Source of the DNA: Bacteroidota bacterium
GTDB lineage: Bacteria > Bacteroidota > Bacteroidia > Bacteroidales > UBA1402
DNA: 14,739 nucleotides
NCBI GenBank assembly: GCA_030706285.1
Contig: JAUZOU010000033.1
Coordinates: 1-14,739, forward strand
Reading direction: 5' to 3'
Positions 1 through 7,289 of the stretch are shown here, piece by piece. Position 1 is the first letter of the stretch. Each line of letters opens with the position of its first letter. The translations under genes were made by a program, and so were the position numbers. The notes beneath the pieces are model-generated. The model was not told the DNA's origin, did no database searches, and worked only from the letters and a program-made list of their open reading frames with translations.

Positions 1-141
1 GGGGCCAAGGAACCGCTGATGGGTGAAATCGTCGAACTGATTGATACTGTACTTTCTGCTCCTGAAAATGAAGCAGTGATTAAAGCGGTGAAGGAAAAAG
101 TCAACCAGATTATGGCTGAATACCCGATCTTTGCGTATTAA
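1..141 (+). CDS. glyA: Serine hydroxymethyltransferase, C-terminal end (partial at the left edge)
   Basis: The window opens in frame inside this gene. The last 46 codons are visible and end with TAA at 139-141. GlyA is a cytoplasmic PLP enzyme that interconverts serine and glycine and charges tetrahydrofolate with a one-carbon unit. The visible tail begins GAKEPLMGEIVELIDTVL and ends MAEYPIFAY. It matches the C-terminus I know from Bacteroides GlyA, including the GAKE start of the segment and the terminal YPIFAY. The PLP-binding and catalytic residues lie outside the window. The gene converges on the minus-strand glycosidase operon and shares a terminator with it. It is a housekeeping gene flanking the polysaccharide locus and is not part of it. 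The assignment rests on only 46 residues, but the match is specific. Confidence 0.9.
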   Translation, partial: GAKEPLMGEIVELIDTVLSAPENEAVIKAVKEKVNQIMAEYPIFAY

Positions 142-155
142 TCCATCCGATATGA

Positions 156-199
156 AACAAAAACGGGCATCATGCTGCTGAATGGTGCCCGTTTTTGTT
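156..199. terminator. Bidirectional intrinsic terminator between glyA and the glycosidase operon
   Basis: There is a perfect 14-bp inverted repeat: 156-169 pairs with 186-199, with a GGGC core flanked by an A-tract on the left and a T-tract on the right. Four further pairs (170-173 with 182-185, one of them G-U) extend the stem to about 18 bp around an 8-nt loop. Read on the plus strand, the stem ends in TTTTTGTT, 15 nt after the glyA stop. Read on the minus strand, the A-tract becomes a U-tract, about 65 nt after the stop of the last operon gene. It therefore fits a shared terminator for convergent transcripts. Confidence 0.85.
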
Positions 200-264
200 A
201 TACGACCAACTACCGGCCAGGTTGTCTGCATAGCCTGTGTCGTCCGATAACTCAGCCGTGGTGC

Positions 265-1827
265 TTATTTTACCCGTTTCCCTTTTACGGCAATCGAATA
301 GTTTCCACCCGGCCATATCACCTCCAACGTGAAGTCCGTATCGGATGAAACCGTTATCCTGGGTCTTTCCCACACCGATTTTCTTGCTTTGCAGGCTAAA
401 TTGACGGTGCCGTCGACCCCATACGGATAGTGTGTTACTCCAAATTCATCGGTCAAATCCACTCTCCAAACCAACCGGTTGTGTGGCACATCGGCCTGGA
501 TACCAAAAACATACTCAAACAACACGGCAATGGGAGCCAATCCGGACCAACCCACAAAATTATCCCGGTTGTTACCATGAGCCCTTTCCGGTGCGTAGTT
601 TTCAAAAAAACTTCCGGTTTCCTTAAACACGTCAACCACATTCTGATGGTGATTCATACCAATGGCATGAGCCAAACTATCCTGACCAATCTCAGTGAGT
701 CCGCGCAGTACCATGTACACGGTAGGCACCCAAACCGAGCCACACCAGTATCCACCATTTTTATCATAATAAGGGCAATCGGCAGCCAGGGATGGTACCC
801 GGTGTGGACGATTGAATTTCTTCGGATCGGACAGTTGTCCGACATAGCTATCCATACGTACTGAAGGAACCACGCCGGCCAGCAGGGACCAATACGAACC
901 AATCGTTTGAATGGACGAAAGGGAACCATCCCTGAATTTGTCCGTATAAAAATGAAGCTGTTCATTCCACATTTGTTGGTTGACAAACTTGGTCAGTTGA
1001 GTGATTTCAGACCTTAATTCAACCACATCACTGTCCCGATGCAAGATGCCGGCCATGCTTACAAGCGTTTTGGCCGCAAAAATGGCTTGCATAGTGGCAT
1101 CAATCCACGACATATGGCCATTGCTCCATTGAACGTCATAACCAGCTGGTACCCGGGGCTGATTGTCCATCCCACAGCCCCACCCACTCAGAAAATAGGA
1201 ACCGTCTTTCCAGGTACGGTTTAACGCAAACCATTTGTAATAGGCCAGCAATGGTGGAAAAACCCGTTTCAGGCGTTCCACATCATTAAAATTCAGGAAA
1301 TACTCCCATTCAACCCACGGCATGATGTTTGGACCGGTGCTCGATGGGTCAACCCGTTCAAAGCAGTCTTGTCCGGTCGTTCCGTAAATTTCACGGCAAA
1401 TAAATCCGTCCGGGACCTGTTTCCGGTAAAAATTATCGAGCGTGCCTTGAAAGTTAAATGCCCGCGAACCGTAACGCCCAAACATCGTCATAAAAGAACA
1501 GTCCCACATGAAAATATTGCCGTTAAAGGCCGGATCGATGTAAGGAGAAACGAAATTGTTTTCAGGTGTCACTTTTTTCAAATGGCTGAACGCTATTTCC
1601 CAGGCTTTCCAGTAACAACGGATGGCATCCGGATTACCCGTCCAAAAAGGTTGCGGCAACTTTTCGCGGATTTGTTGAAAGGTTGGAGGGGTACTCGTAT
1701 CTTGCGGTGCGTTGACAAAACTATTCTCTTTGTAATAGCGATTGAACGTGTACAATTTGTAAGGTTCCAGAGCATTTGCCTGAAAAAAACAGTACCATAC
1801 GAGAGTGAAACAGAAGAACTTTTTCAT
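265..1827 (-). CDS. GH63/trehalase-like (alpha/alpha)6-barrel glycoside hydrolase, exported
   Basis: This is a 520-aa protein counted from the ATG at 1827. A TTG two codons upstream directly abuts the previous stop codon and is a less likely start. The signal peptide is MKKFFCF... with a probable cut after Ala17-Asn-Ala19. The body resembles clan GH-G enzymes (GH63, GH37, MGH1-like domain), which are inverting exo-acting glycosidases. The segment WGCGMDNQPR, with Asp221, looks like the general-acid site. FFENYAPE, with Glu409, looks like the general-base site. YWCGSVWVPT (about 360-369) and NFVGWSGLAP (about 423-432) are further clan hallmarks. A beta-rich tail follows from about residue 453. 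It is the last gene of the operon and starts 6 nt after the preceding GH3 stop, so translational coupling is likely. The catalytic residues are assigned by motif resemblance. The substrate is not predictable: alpha-glucoside, mannosylglycerate-like or another sugar are all possible. Confidence 0.8.
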   Translation of the reverse strand: MKKFFCFTLVWYCFFQANALEPYKLYTFNRYYKENSFVNAPQDTSTPPTFQQIREKLPQPFWTGNPDAIRCYWKAWEIAFSHLKKVTPENNFVSPYIDPAFNGNIFMWDCSFMTMFGRYGSRAFNFQGTLDNFYRKQVPDGFICREIYGTTGQDCFERVDPSSTGPNIMPWVEWEYFLNFNDVERLKRVFPPLLAYYKWFALNRTWKDGSYFLSGWGCGMDNQPRVPAGYDVQWSNGHMSWIDATMQAIFAAKTLVSMAGILHRDSDVVELRSEITQLTKFVNQQMWNEQLHFYTDKFRDGSLSSIQTIGSYWSLLAGVVPSVRMDSYVGQLSDPKKFNRPHRVPSLAADCPYYDKNGGYWCGSVWVPTVYMVLRGLTEIGQDSLAHAIGMNHHQNVVDVFKETGSFFENYAPERAHGNNRDNFVGWSGLAPIAVLFEYVFGIQADVPHNRLVWRVDLTDEFGVTHYPYGVDGTVNLACKARKSVWERPRITVSSDTDFTLEVIWPGGNYSIAVKGKRVK

Positions 1828-1833
1828 GATCAA

Positions 1834-4125
1834 CTATTTTTTCTGACGACTTAATTCATTAAAATAAACATTCGGATACAAGACATTATGATCTTTTTCT
1901 ACATAGATGGATTGGGGAACCTCGAAAGCGGCTGTTAACCGGATATCTTTCGAAGAAGCACCGACACGGACTTCATACGTTCCTTTGTCGGCCACCCAGG
2001 TACTGATGCCACTTTGAAAGGATGAGAGCAGACGGCTGTCAAGTGTCAAGGAGATCCGTTGGCTTGCCCCGGGGTTTAGCAAGTCGGTTTTGGCAAAGGC
2101 TTTCAGTTCTTGCTGTGGCTTTTCCATCTCCGATTGAGGAGCGCTTAAATAAAGCTCGACGACCTCTTTACCAGCTACCCTTCCTGTGTTCTTAACGGTC
2201 ACCGTCACGGTCAGTTGACCGGTAAAAGTTGAGCTGCTTAGTGTCAAGTCCGAGTAGTCAAAATGAGTATACGAAAGGCCATATCCGAATTCATAGGCTG
2301 TCGGAACCTTAAACGTGTCATAATAGCGATAGCCCACATAAATGCCTTCATCATAAATGGCAGTTACCGGATTTGCCGATGGTTCACCCGGAAACGTCCT
2401 GGCCGATGGCACATCCGAATAAGCCACAGGAAAGCTCATTGGCAATTTTCCGGAAGGATTGACGGCACCTTTAAGCATGTCAACCACCGCATTCCCTCCT
2501 TCCTGACCTGTTTGCCAGGCTAAAAGGATCGCATCCGGTTCCTCTCGCCAGTCTGATGTGGCAATGGCACCACCGATGTTGAGTACAACAACCACCTTTT
2601 TACCCACAGCATGATAGGCGGTCGAAACATCGTTGATCAAACGCTTTTCCGTCTCCGTCAAGGAAAAATCAGAAACGCTTCGATCTGAACCTTCCCCTGC
2701 ATTTCGTCCAATGGTAATGACAGCCACGTCGGAAGCATGAACCTGCGCCTGAATCTGGTCGTTTGTCAAAGGCATTTCCGGATGAAAGTCAACCAGTTGT
2801 TTTTTGTTATCGTCTTTGGCATTTGCCAGCAATGTATCAATAAAATGAGTATACATAGCTGCCAGCGGTTTTGAAACCTGGAACCCGGCCTTTATCAATG
2901 CCTCTTCTAGGGAAATAGCTTTTTCATAGTTTACTTCGCCACTGCCTGTTCCACCTGCAATAAACCGGTAGGATGTTTTGCCATATAAGGCAACCGTTTT
3001 TACCTTTTTTAAAGGAAGTGTACCTTGGGCATTCTTCAGCAGCACCATGCTCTCTGAGGCAGCCATACGAGAGATCTGTGCATGAGCAGGCAAATCCGGA
3101 TGGCAAGAATAGGCATAGCCTTTATAACGCGGCGTTTTCAAAATAAAGGTTAAAATACGGCTTATGTTACGATCCAACACCGACTCATCAATGGTCTTGT
3201 TTCTCATCGCCGCTAACAATTCCTCTCTTTGGTTGCAACCAGGCATCAATAAATCATTTCCGGCATTCATTTGGGCAACCGCATCGGCTCCACCCCACCA
3301 GTCTGACATCACCAGCCCTTTAAAGCCCCATTCGTCGCGCAAAACGGTTGTCAGCAAATCATATCTTTCAGAGGTATAATAACCATTCAGGCGATTATAG
3401 GATGACATCACTGTCCAGGGCTGCCCCTCCTTGACAGCGATTTCAAAACCGCGGAGATAAATCTCACGCAACGCTCTTTGACTGATTACCGCATTGATAC
3501 TGGTACGGTTCGTTTCAATGTTATTGGCAACAAAATGTTTGAGCGACGCCCCCACTCCATTGGATTGCAGTCCTCTGATCATAGCAGCCCCCATCTTACC
3601 GGCAAGCAACGGGTCTTCGGAATAATATTCAAAATTACGTCCGCATAACGGATTGCGATGAATGTTAATGGCGGGAGCCAACAGCACATCGGAGCCGTAT
3701 TCAAGCACCTCATTGCCCATCGCTTTTCCCACAGTTTCCACCAACGCGGTGTTCCAGCTAGAAGCCAATGCCGTGGCTGTCGGGAAAGCGGTACAATAAT
3801 ACGAATGCGTGGCCTCTTTCGGATGGGCATCAATACGCAAGCCGGCAGGCCCATCAGACAAAACGGCAGGAGTAATGCCCAGACGCGGGATATTCCAGGT
3901 ACGTCCGGCCGTTCCGCTAACAATCACCGTTTTCTCCCCGGAAGAAGGATTTGTCCAATTGGCATCGCCCAGTCCCATCAACAGATACACCTTATCTTCA
4001 AGGGTCATGGCAGCGATGATTGCGTAAATGTTGTCTTTTCCCAATTGTGGTGTTTGAACACCGGACTGTGCAGAAAGCGAAACAGCCATCAGGCAAAGGC
4101 TTAACGCAATAAGTGTTTTTTTCAT
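1834..4125 (-). CDS. GH3 beta-glucosidase, clade without PA14 (SDGPAGLR type)
   Basis: This 763-aa exported enzyme should release glucose from the non-reducing end of beta-gluco-oligosaccharides, probably in the periplasm. A signal peptide spans about residues 1-20 (MKKTLIALSLCLMAVSLSAQ). The GH3 N-terminal TIM barrel covers about 35-330. It contains SDGPAGLR (90-97), GRNFEYYSEDP (162-172), KHF (196-198) and the nucleophile motif VMSDWWGG with Asp275. The GH3 C-terminal alpha/beta domain covers about 358-600. It contains RNAGEGSDR, where Glu478 is the likely acid/base, and NPSGKLPMSFP. A fibronectin-III-like domain (about 640-725) follows FEFGYGLSYTHF-type sequence. Length and order are normal for a three-domain GH3, and no PA14 insert is seen. 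It lies 18 nt after the other GH3 but belongs to a different clade, so it is not a recent tandem duplicate. Linkage preference (beta-1,3, 1,4 or 1,6) cannot be read from sequence. Confidence 0.93.
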   Translation of the reverse strand: MKKTLIALSLCLMAVSLSAQSGVQTPQLGKDNIYAIIAAMTLEDKVYLLMGLGDANWTNPSSGEKTVIVSGTAGRTWNIPRLGITPAVLSDGPAGLRIDAHPKEATHSYYCTAFPTATALASSWNTALVETVGKAMGNEVLEYGSDVLLAPAINIHRNPLCGRNFEYYSEDPLLAGKMGAAMIRGLQSNGVGASLKHFVANNIETNRTSINAVISQRALREIYLRGFEIAVKEGQPWTVMSSYNRLNGYYTSERYDLLTTVLRDEWGFKGLVMSDWWGGADAVAQMNAGNDLLMPGCNQREELLAAMRNKTIDESVLDRNISRILTFILKTPRYKGYAYSCHPDLPAHAQISRMAASESMVLLKNAQGTLPLKKVKTVALYGKTSYRFIAGGTGSGEVNYEKAISLEEALIKAGFQVSKPLAAMYTHFIDTLLANAKDDNKKQLVDFHPEMPLTNDQIQAQVHASDVAVITIGRNAGEGSDRSVSDFSLTETEKRLINDVSTAYHAVGKKVVVVLNIGGAIATSDWREEPDAILLAWQTGQEGGNAVVDMLKGAVNPSGKLPMSFPVAYSDVPSARTFPGEPSANPVTAIYDEGIYVGYRYYDTFKVPTAYEFGYGLSYTHFDYSDLTLSSSTFTGQLTVTVTVKNTGRVAGKEVVELYLSAPQSEMEKPQQELKAFAKTDLLNPGASQRISLTLDSRLLSSFQSGISTWVADKGTYEVRVGASSKDIRLTAAFEVPQSIYVEKDHNVLYPNVYFNELSRQKK

Positions 4126-4143
4126 GGTTATGTCTGTTATCGT

Positions 4144-6375
4144 TTACTTGATCAATTCAAATGTACCCTTCAGGCTTGCCAACGACGAATGACCGACAAA
4201 AACCTCGTAGGTACCTGGTTCATTGATGTATTGCAGGTCATTGTTGAAAAACTTGAGGTCATTTGGCGTCAAGGCAAAACTGACTGTTTGAACCTCGCCT
4301 TTTCTCAAAAAGATTTTTTTAAACCCTTTTAATTCTCTGACCGGACGAACCACGCACCCCACCAGATCACGGATATAGAGTTGCACGACTTCTTCACCAT
4401 CATAGTTTCCGGTGTTTTTGACTTCTACCGACACGTTCAGCCTGCCACCTTGTATCGGCATCCGGTCGGACGAAAGCTGCAGTTTTGCCACATCGAACGT
4501 CGTGTAGCTTAAGCCGTAGCCGAAAGGATATTCCGGGCTGTTTGGCAAATCGATATACGCTGAAACGTAGAATTTATCGTCATCGTCTTTGGCAGGACGT
4601 CCGGTACTGTAATGGTTGTAATAAAGGGGAATTTGTCCCTCCGTACGAGGAAAGGACATGGGTAATTTGCCGGAAGGATTGCATGTTCCAACCAGCACAT
4701 CGGCAATCGAATTTCCTGCTTCTGTGCCCAACCACCAGGTATACAGAATAGAGGGAACATGCTCGGAAGCCCAATTGAAGATCAGCGGGCGGCCGGCATT
4801 GAGTAACAAGACAACAGGCTTTCCGACAGCACTGACTGTTTCTAAAAGCGCTTCCTGCACACCAGGCAGCCGAAGGTTACTGCGGCTTTTGGCTTCGCCA
4901 CTCATATCGGGAGCCTCTCCCAAAGAAAGAATGACGATATCTGCCTGACTGGCTACCCGGACGGCTTCTGCGAAGCCGGATTCGTCGTTGTCGTTGACAT
5001 GGCAGCCTTCGGCATATAAAAGCGTTGAGCTTGCATCCAACTGATTTCGAAGACCTTCAAATTGAGAAACAATCCGCGTCGAATCGTCAGGAAAAGAAAT
5101 TGCCCAGAAACCATGATTAGCCACCGTAGCTTTCACAAACGGTCCAATAAAGGCAATGGTCTGATTATTAGGAAAAAGTGGCAAGAGCGGACGACCGTTC
5201 ACCGGATCATTTTTGAGCAGCACGATGCTTTTTTCTCCATCTTCGCGGGCAAACCGCCTGTTTTCTTGATTGTTGACCTGCCTTGCTTGGCGTTCGTCAT
5301 TGCAAAAACGGTAAGGATCACTGAAAAGTCCCAATTCGTATTTCTTTAACAAAATGCGTTTAACCGCCTCATTGATCAACGAGACCGGCACTTTGCCGTC
5401 GGCAACAAGCTGTTTCAGATGATCCCGATAGCACCGGCTTTCCATGTCCATATCCGTTCCAGCGGTGATGGCTTTCAAGGCTGCCTCATAACCATCTTTG
5501 GCATAACCGTGCCGAATCATTTCACCGATGCTACCCCAGTCGCTAACGACAAACCCATTAAAATGCCATTCTTTTTTAAGCTTTTCCCGCAAAATATAGC
5601 TGTTCGCCGTAGCCGGGATGCCATTGATATCATTGAAGGAGCTCATCAACGTCGCAACACCGGCATTGACAGCCGCTTGGAAAGGCGGCAGATACGTTTC
5701 ATTCAATTGACGGAGACTCATATCGACCGAGTTGTAATCACGGCCACCCACTGCCGCCCCATAGGCTGCAAAATGTTTGGCACAGGCCATCACTGCGTCC
5801 ACAGCACCAAGGCCTTGTCCCTGAAACCCTTTTACACGGGCCTGAGCCACCTGGCTTCCGAAATACGTGTCTTCACCGGCTCCCTCCATGACCCGGCCCC
5901 AACGAGGGTCACGGGCAATGTCCACCATAGGGGCAAACGTCCAGTTGATACCGTAGGCTGCTGCTTCAGTCGCAGCAATGCGTGCAGATTTTTCCATCAG
6001 GGACAAATCCCAGGAAGCCGCTTCCCCAAGCGGAATGGGAAAGGTCGTACGAAAACCGTGAATGACGTCCTGACCAAAAATCAATGGAATTTTTAACCGA
6101 GACTGCAATGCCAAGGCTTGCAATTTGCGGACTGTCTCAACACCTGTTACGTTGAGCATCGAGCCGACTTTTCCCTGCTTGATTTGCTGCTCCTTATCGC
6201 CTTCAGGCGTAATTTTTCCGGTAGCGCCCCAATCTCCGTTATATTGGTTTAGTTGACCTATCTTTTCATCCAGTGTCATGTTGGAAAGCAGATCGTTGAC
6301 AAATCGTTCTGCATTCTGACAAAATGGTGTAACGGCAACCAGCAAGAAGGCAACGATCAAAAGACTTTTTTTCAT
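4144..6375 (-). CDS. bglX: GH3 beta-glucosidase, BglX type
   Basis: This 743-aa exported enzyme aligns by eye with E. coli BglX, a periplasmic beta-glucosidase. Shared segments are MTLDEKIGQLNQY (33-45), GQDVIHGFRTTFPIPLGEAASWD (101-123), the DPRWGRVMEGAGEDTYFG stretch (156-173) and CAKHFAAYG (198-206). The nucleophile motif is FVVSDWGS with Asp279. The probable acid/base is Glu494 in MSGEAKSR, at the position where BglX-type enzymes carry a Glu. The C-terminal GH3 domain covers about 383-630, and the Fn3-like domain about 645-728. Residues 1-20 look like a signal peptide. Cys19 sits in TPFC, which is a poor lipobox, so a soluble periplasmic enzyme is more likely than a lipoprotein. An AGGA lies 4 nt before the ATG. 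It is 90 nt downstream of the GH16 gene and presumably degrades its oligosaccharide products. Confidence 0.94.
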   Translation of the reverse strand: MKKSLLIVAFLLVAVTPFCQNAERFVNDLLSNMTLDEKIGQLNQYNGDWGATGKITPEGDKEQQIKQGKVGSMLNVTGVETVRKLQALALQSRLKIPLIFGQDVIHGFRTTFPIPLGEAASWDLSLMEKSARIAATEAAAYGINWTFAPMVDIARDPRWGRVMEGAGEDTYFGSQVAQARVKGFQGQGLGAVDAVMACAKHFAAYGAAVGGRDYNSVDMSLRQLNETYLPPFQAAVNAGVATLMSSFNDINGIPATANSYILREKLKKEWHFNGFVVSDWGSIGEMIRHGYAKDGYEAALKAITAGTDMDMESRCYRDHLKQLVADGKVPVSLINEAVKRILLKKYELGLFSDPYRFCNDERQARQVNNQENRRFAREDGEKSIVLLKNDPVNGRPLLPLFPNNQTIAFIGPFVKATVANHGFWAISFPDDSTRIVSQFEGLRNQLDASSTLLYAEGCHVNDNDESGFAEAVRVASQADIVILSLGEAPDMSGEAKSRSNLRLPGVQEALLETVSAVGKPVVLLLNAGRPLIFNWASEHVPSILYTWWLGTEAGNSIADVLVGTCNPSGKLPMSFPRTEGQIPLYYNHYSTGRPAKDDDDKFYVSAYIDLPNSPEYPFGYGLSYTTFDVAKLQLSSDRMPIQGGRLNVSVEVKNTGNYDGEEVVQLYIRDLVGCVVRPVRELKGFKKIFLRKGEVQTVSFALTPNDLKFFNNDLQYINEPGTYEVFVGHSSLASLKGTFELIK

Positions 6376-6379
6376 ATGA

Positions 6380-6383
6380 TCCT
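6380..6383 (-). promoter_or_regulatory. Ribosome binding site of the BglX-type GH3 gene
   Basis: On the minus strand, AGGA is followed by TCAT and then the ATG at 6375. It is one of only two clear Shine-Dalgarno-like sites in the operon; the other precedes the sigma factor gene. It supports the chosen start, and independent initiation would fit a gene that follows a long, structured gap. Confidence 0.55.
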
Positions 6384-6397
6384 AATTTTTTCGTTCA

Positions 6398-6464
6398 AGG
6401 CCATAGGCAATTCGCCTGTCGCTTTGACGTTTGGTGCGAACAGGCTCGTTTCATAGCATGGCCT
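6398..6464. repeat. Nested inverted repeats in the GH16-GH3 intergenic gap
   Basis: The 90-nt gap between the GH16 stop and the bglX-like start holds two nested repeats. The outer arms are AGGCCAT (6398-6404) and ATGGCCT (6458-6464). The inner arms are GCCTGT (6414-6419) and ACAGGC (6440-6445), extended by CGC/GCG across a single-base bulge. The transcript could fold into one long interrupted hairpin that ends about 22 nt before the next start codon. No U-tract follows the outer stem immediately on the minus strand, so this does not look like a classical terminator. A role in RNA processing or differential expression is inferred. Confidence 0.5.
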
Positions 6465-6465
6465 A

Positions 6466-7233
6466 TTATTTCTGATAAACCCTGATGTAATCGACACACA
6501 TTGACTGAGGGAAAATAGCATCGTCAATATCCGGTCCGCCCCAATCACCGCCAATGGCCAGGTTGAAAATAACATACATGGGCTGGTCAAACGGCCAGTT
6601 ATTTGGGGTCTTACGGATCGGAGCATACCGATGAACCCGTTTTCCATCCACCGAGAACGTTAGTTGATTTTTTGTCCAATCCACCGCATAAAGGTGAAAC
6701 GTTTCGAAGGGATCTTTAACCAATCTATGCCCGGTATACGGTGTATTTCCATAACCAGACTGATTATGAACAGAGCTATGAATATACCCTGGATGTTTCC
6801 CAACATGTTCCATTACATCCAGTTCACCGCATTCAGGCCAGCCAACGGCAGACATACTTTCTCCAAGCAGCCATAAAGCCGGCCATGTACCGATTCCCCT
6901 AGGCAGCTTTGCCCGTATTTCCACATAACCGTGAACAAACGAGCGTTTACCTCTTGTGATAATTCTGGCTGAGGTGTAGGTGTCCCCTTCTTTTTTCGCT
7001 ACAATAAACAAACAGCCATTTTTTACAACAACATTTCCACTTGTCGTATAAAACTGTTTTTCATGATTTCCCCATCCGTTTCCGCCGGTTTCAAATATCC
7101 AAACGGTTGTATCCAAACGGGTTCCATCAAACTCATCAGCCCATACGAGACGGTATTTCCGGGGCGGTTTTCCATCCAGAAAACTACCCGTCAGCAGGAA
7201 AAGCAGTAGAAAGAGGGGTATTATCTTTTTCAT
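6466..7233 (-). CDS. GH16 endo-beta-glucanase (laminarinase-like)
   Basis: This is a 255-aa single-domain enzyme with an N-terminal signal peptide (MKKIIPLFLLLFLLTGS). The GH16 jelly roll fills the rest. LVWADEFDG (29-37) opens the fold. GTWPALWLLGE (115-125) and GWPECGELDVMEHVG (131-145) carry the catalytic motif ExDxxE, with nucleophile Glu137 and acid/base Glu142. FNLAIGGDWGG (223-233) and CVDYIRVYQ (246-254) close it. The WPALW...GELDVMEHVG arrangement is typical of beta-1,3(4)-glucanases that make retaining endo-cuts. No lipobox cysteine follows the hydrophobic segment, so it appears to be periplasmic or secreted and not surface-lipidated, which is unusual for the endo-enzyme of a PUL. 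The ATG follows AAGGG with no spacing and lies 10 nt after a 13-bp hairpin. Family assignment is firm. Activity on laminarin versus mixed-linkage glucan is inference. Confidence 0.93.
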   Translation of the reverse strand: MKKIIPLFLLLFLLTGSFLDGKPPRKYRLVWADEFDGTRLDTTVWIFETGGNGWGNHEKQFYTTSGNVVVKNGCLFIVAKKEGDTYTSARIITRGKRSFVHGYVEIRAKLPRGIGTWPALWLLGESMSAVGWPECGELDVMEHVGKHPGYIHSSVHNQSGYGNTPYTGHRLVKDPFETFHLYAVDWTKNQLTFSVDGKRVHRYAPIRKTPNNWPFDQPMYVIFNLAIGGDWGGPDIDDAIFPQSMCVDYIRVYQK

Positions 7234-7243
7234 CCCTTAGTAA

Positions 7244-7283
7244 GGGAAAGAGGGTGTACCATCAACAAGCCACCCTCTTTCCC
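7244..7283 (-). repeat. Strong intercistronic hairpin between susD and the GH16 gene
   Basis: Perfect 13-bp arms (7244-7256 and 7271-7283, purine strand GGGAAAGAGGGTG on the plus strand) flank a 14-nt loop. The structure starts 6 nt after the SusD stop and ends 10 nt before the GH16 start. On the transcribed (minus) sense it is followed by TTACTAAGGG and not by a U-run, so it is not a canonical intrinsic terminator. Hairpins at this position can stabilise the upstream susCD message, attenuate readthrough or hinder ribosome loading on the next gene. The structure is seen directly; the role is inferred. Confidence 0.65.
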
Positions 7284-7289
7284 ATTAAA

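Noticed and set aside
430..864. Open frames of 60-225 codons antisense to the glycosidase, GH3, SusC and sigma genes, the longest at 5419-6096 (+)
   Set aside because: They mirror the codon structure of strong minus-strand genes, show no domain or signal peptide, and lack start signals.
4144..6375. Cys19 of the BglX-type GH3 as a possible lipoprotein acylation site
   Set aside because: The preceding residues TPF do not fit a lipobox, where small residues are required before the cysteine. A signal-peptidase-I type protein is more likely.
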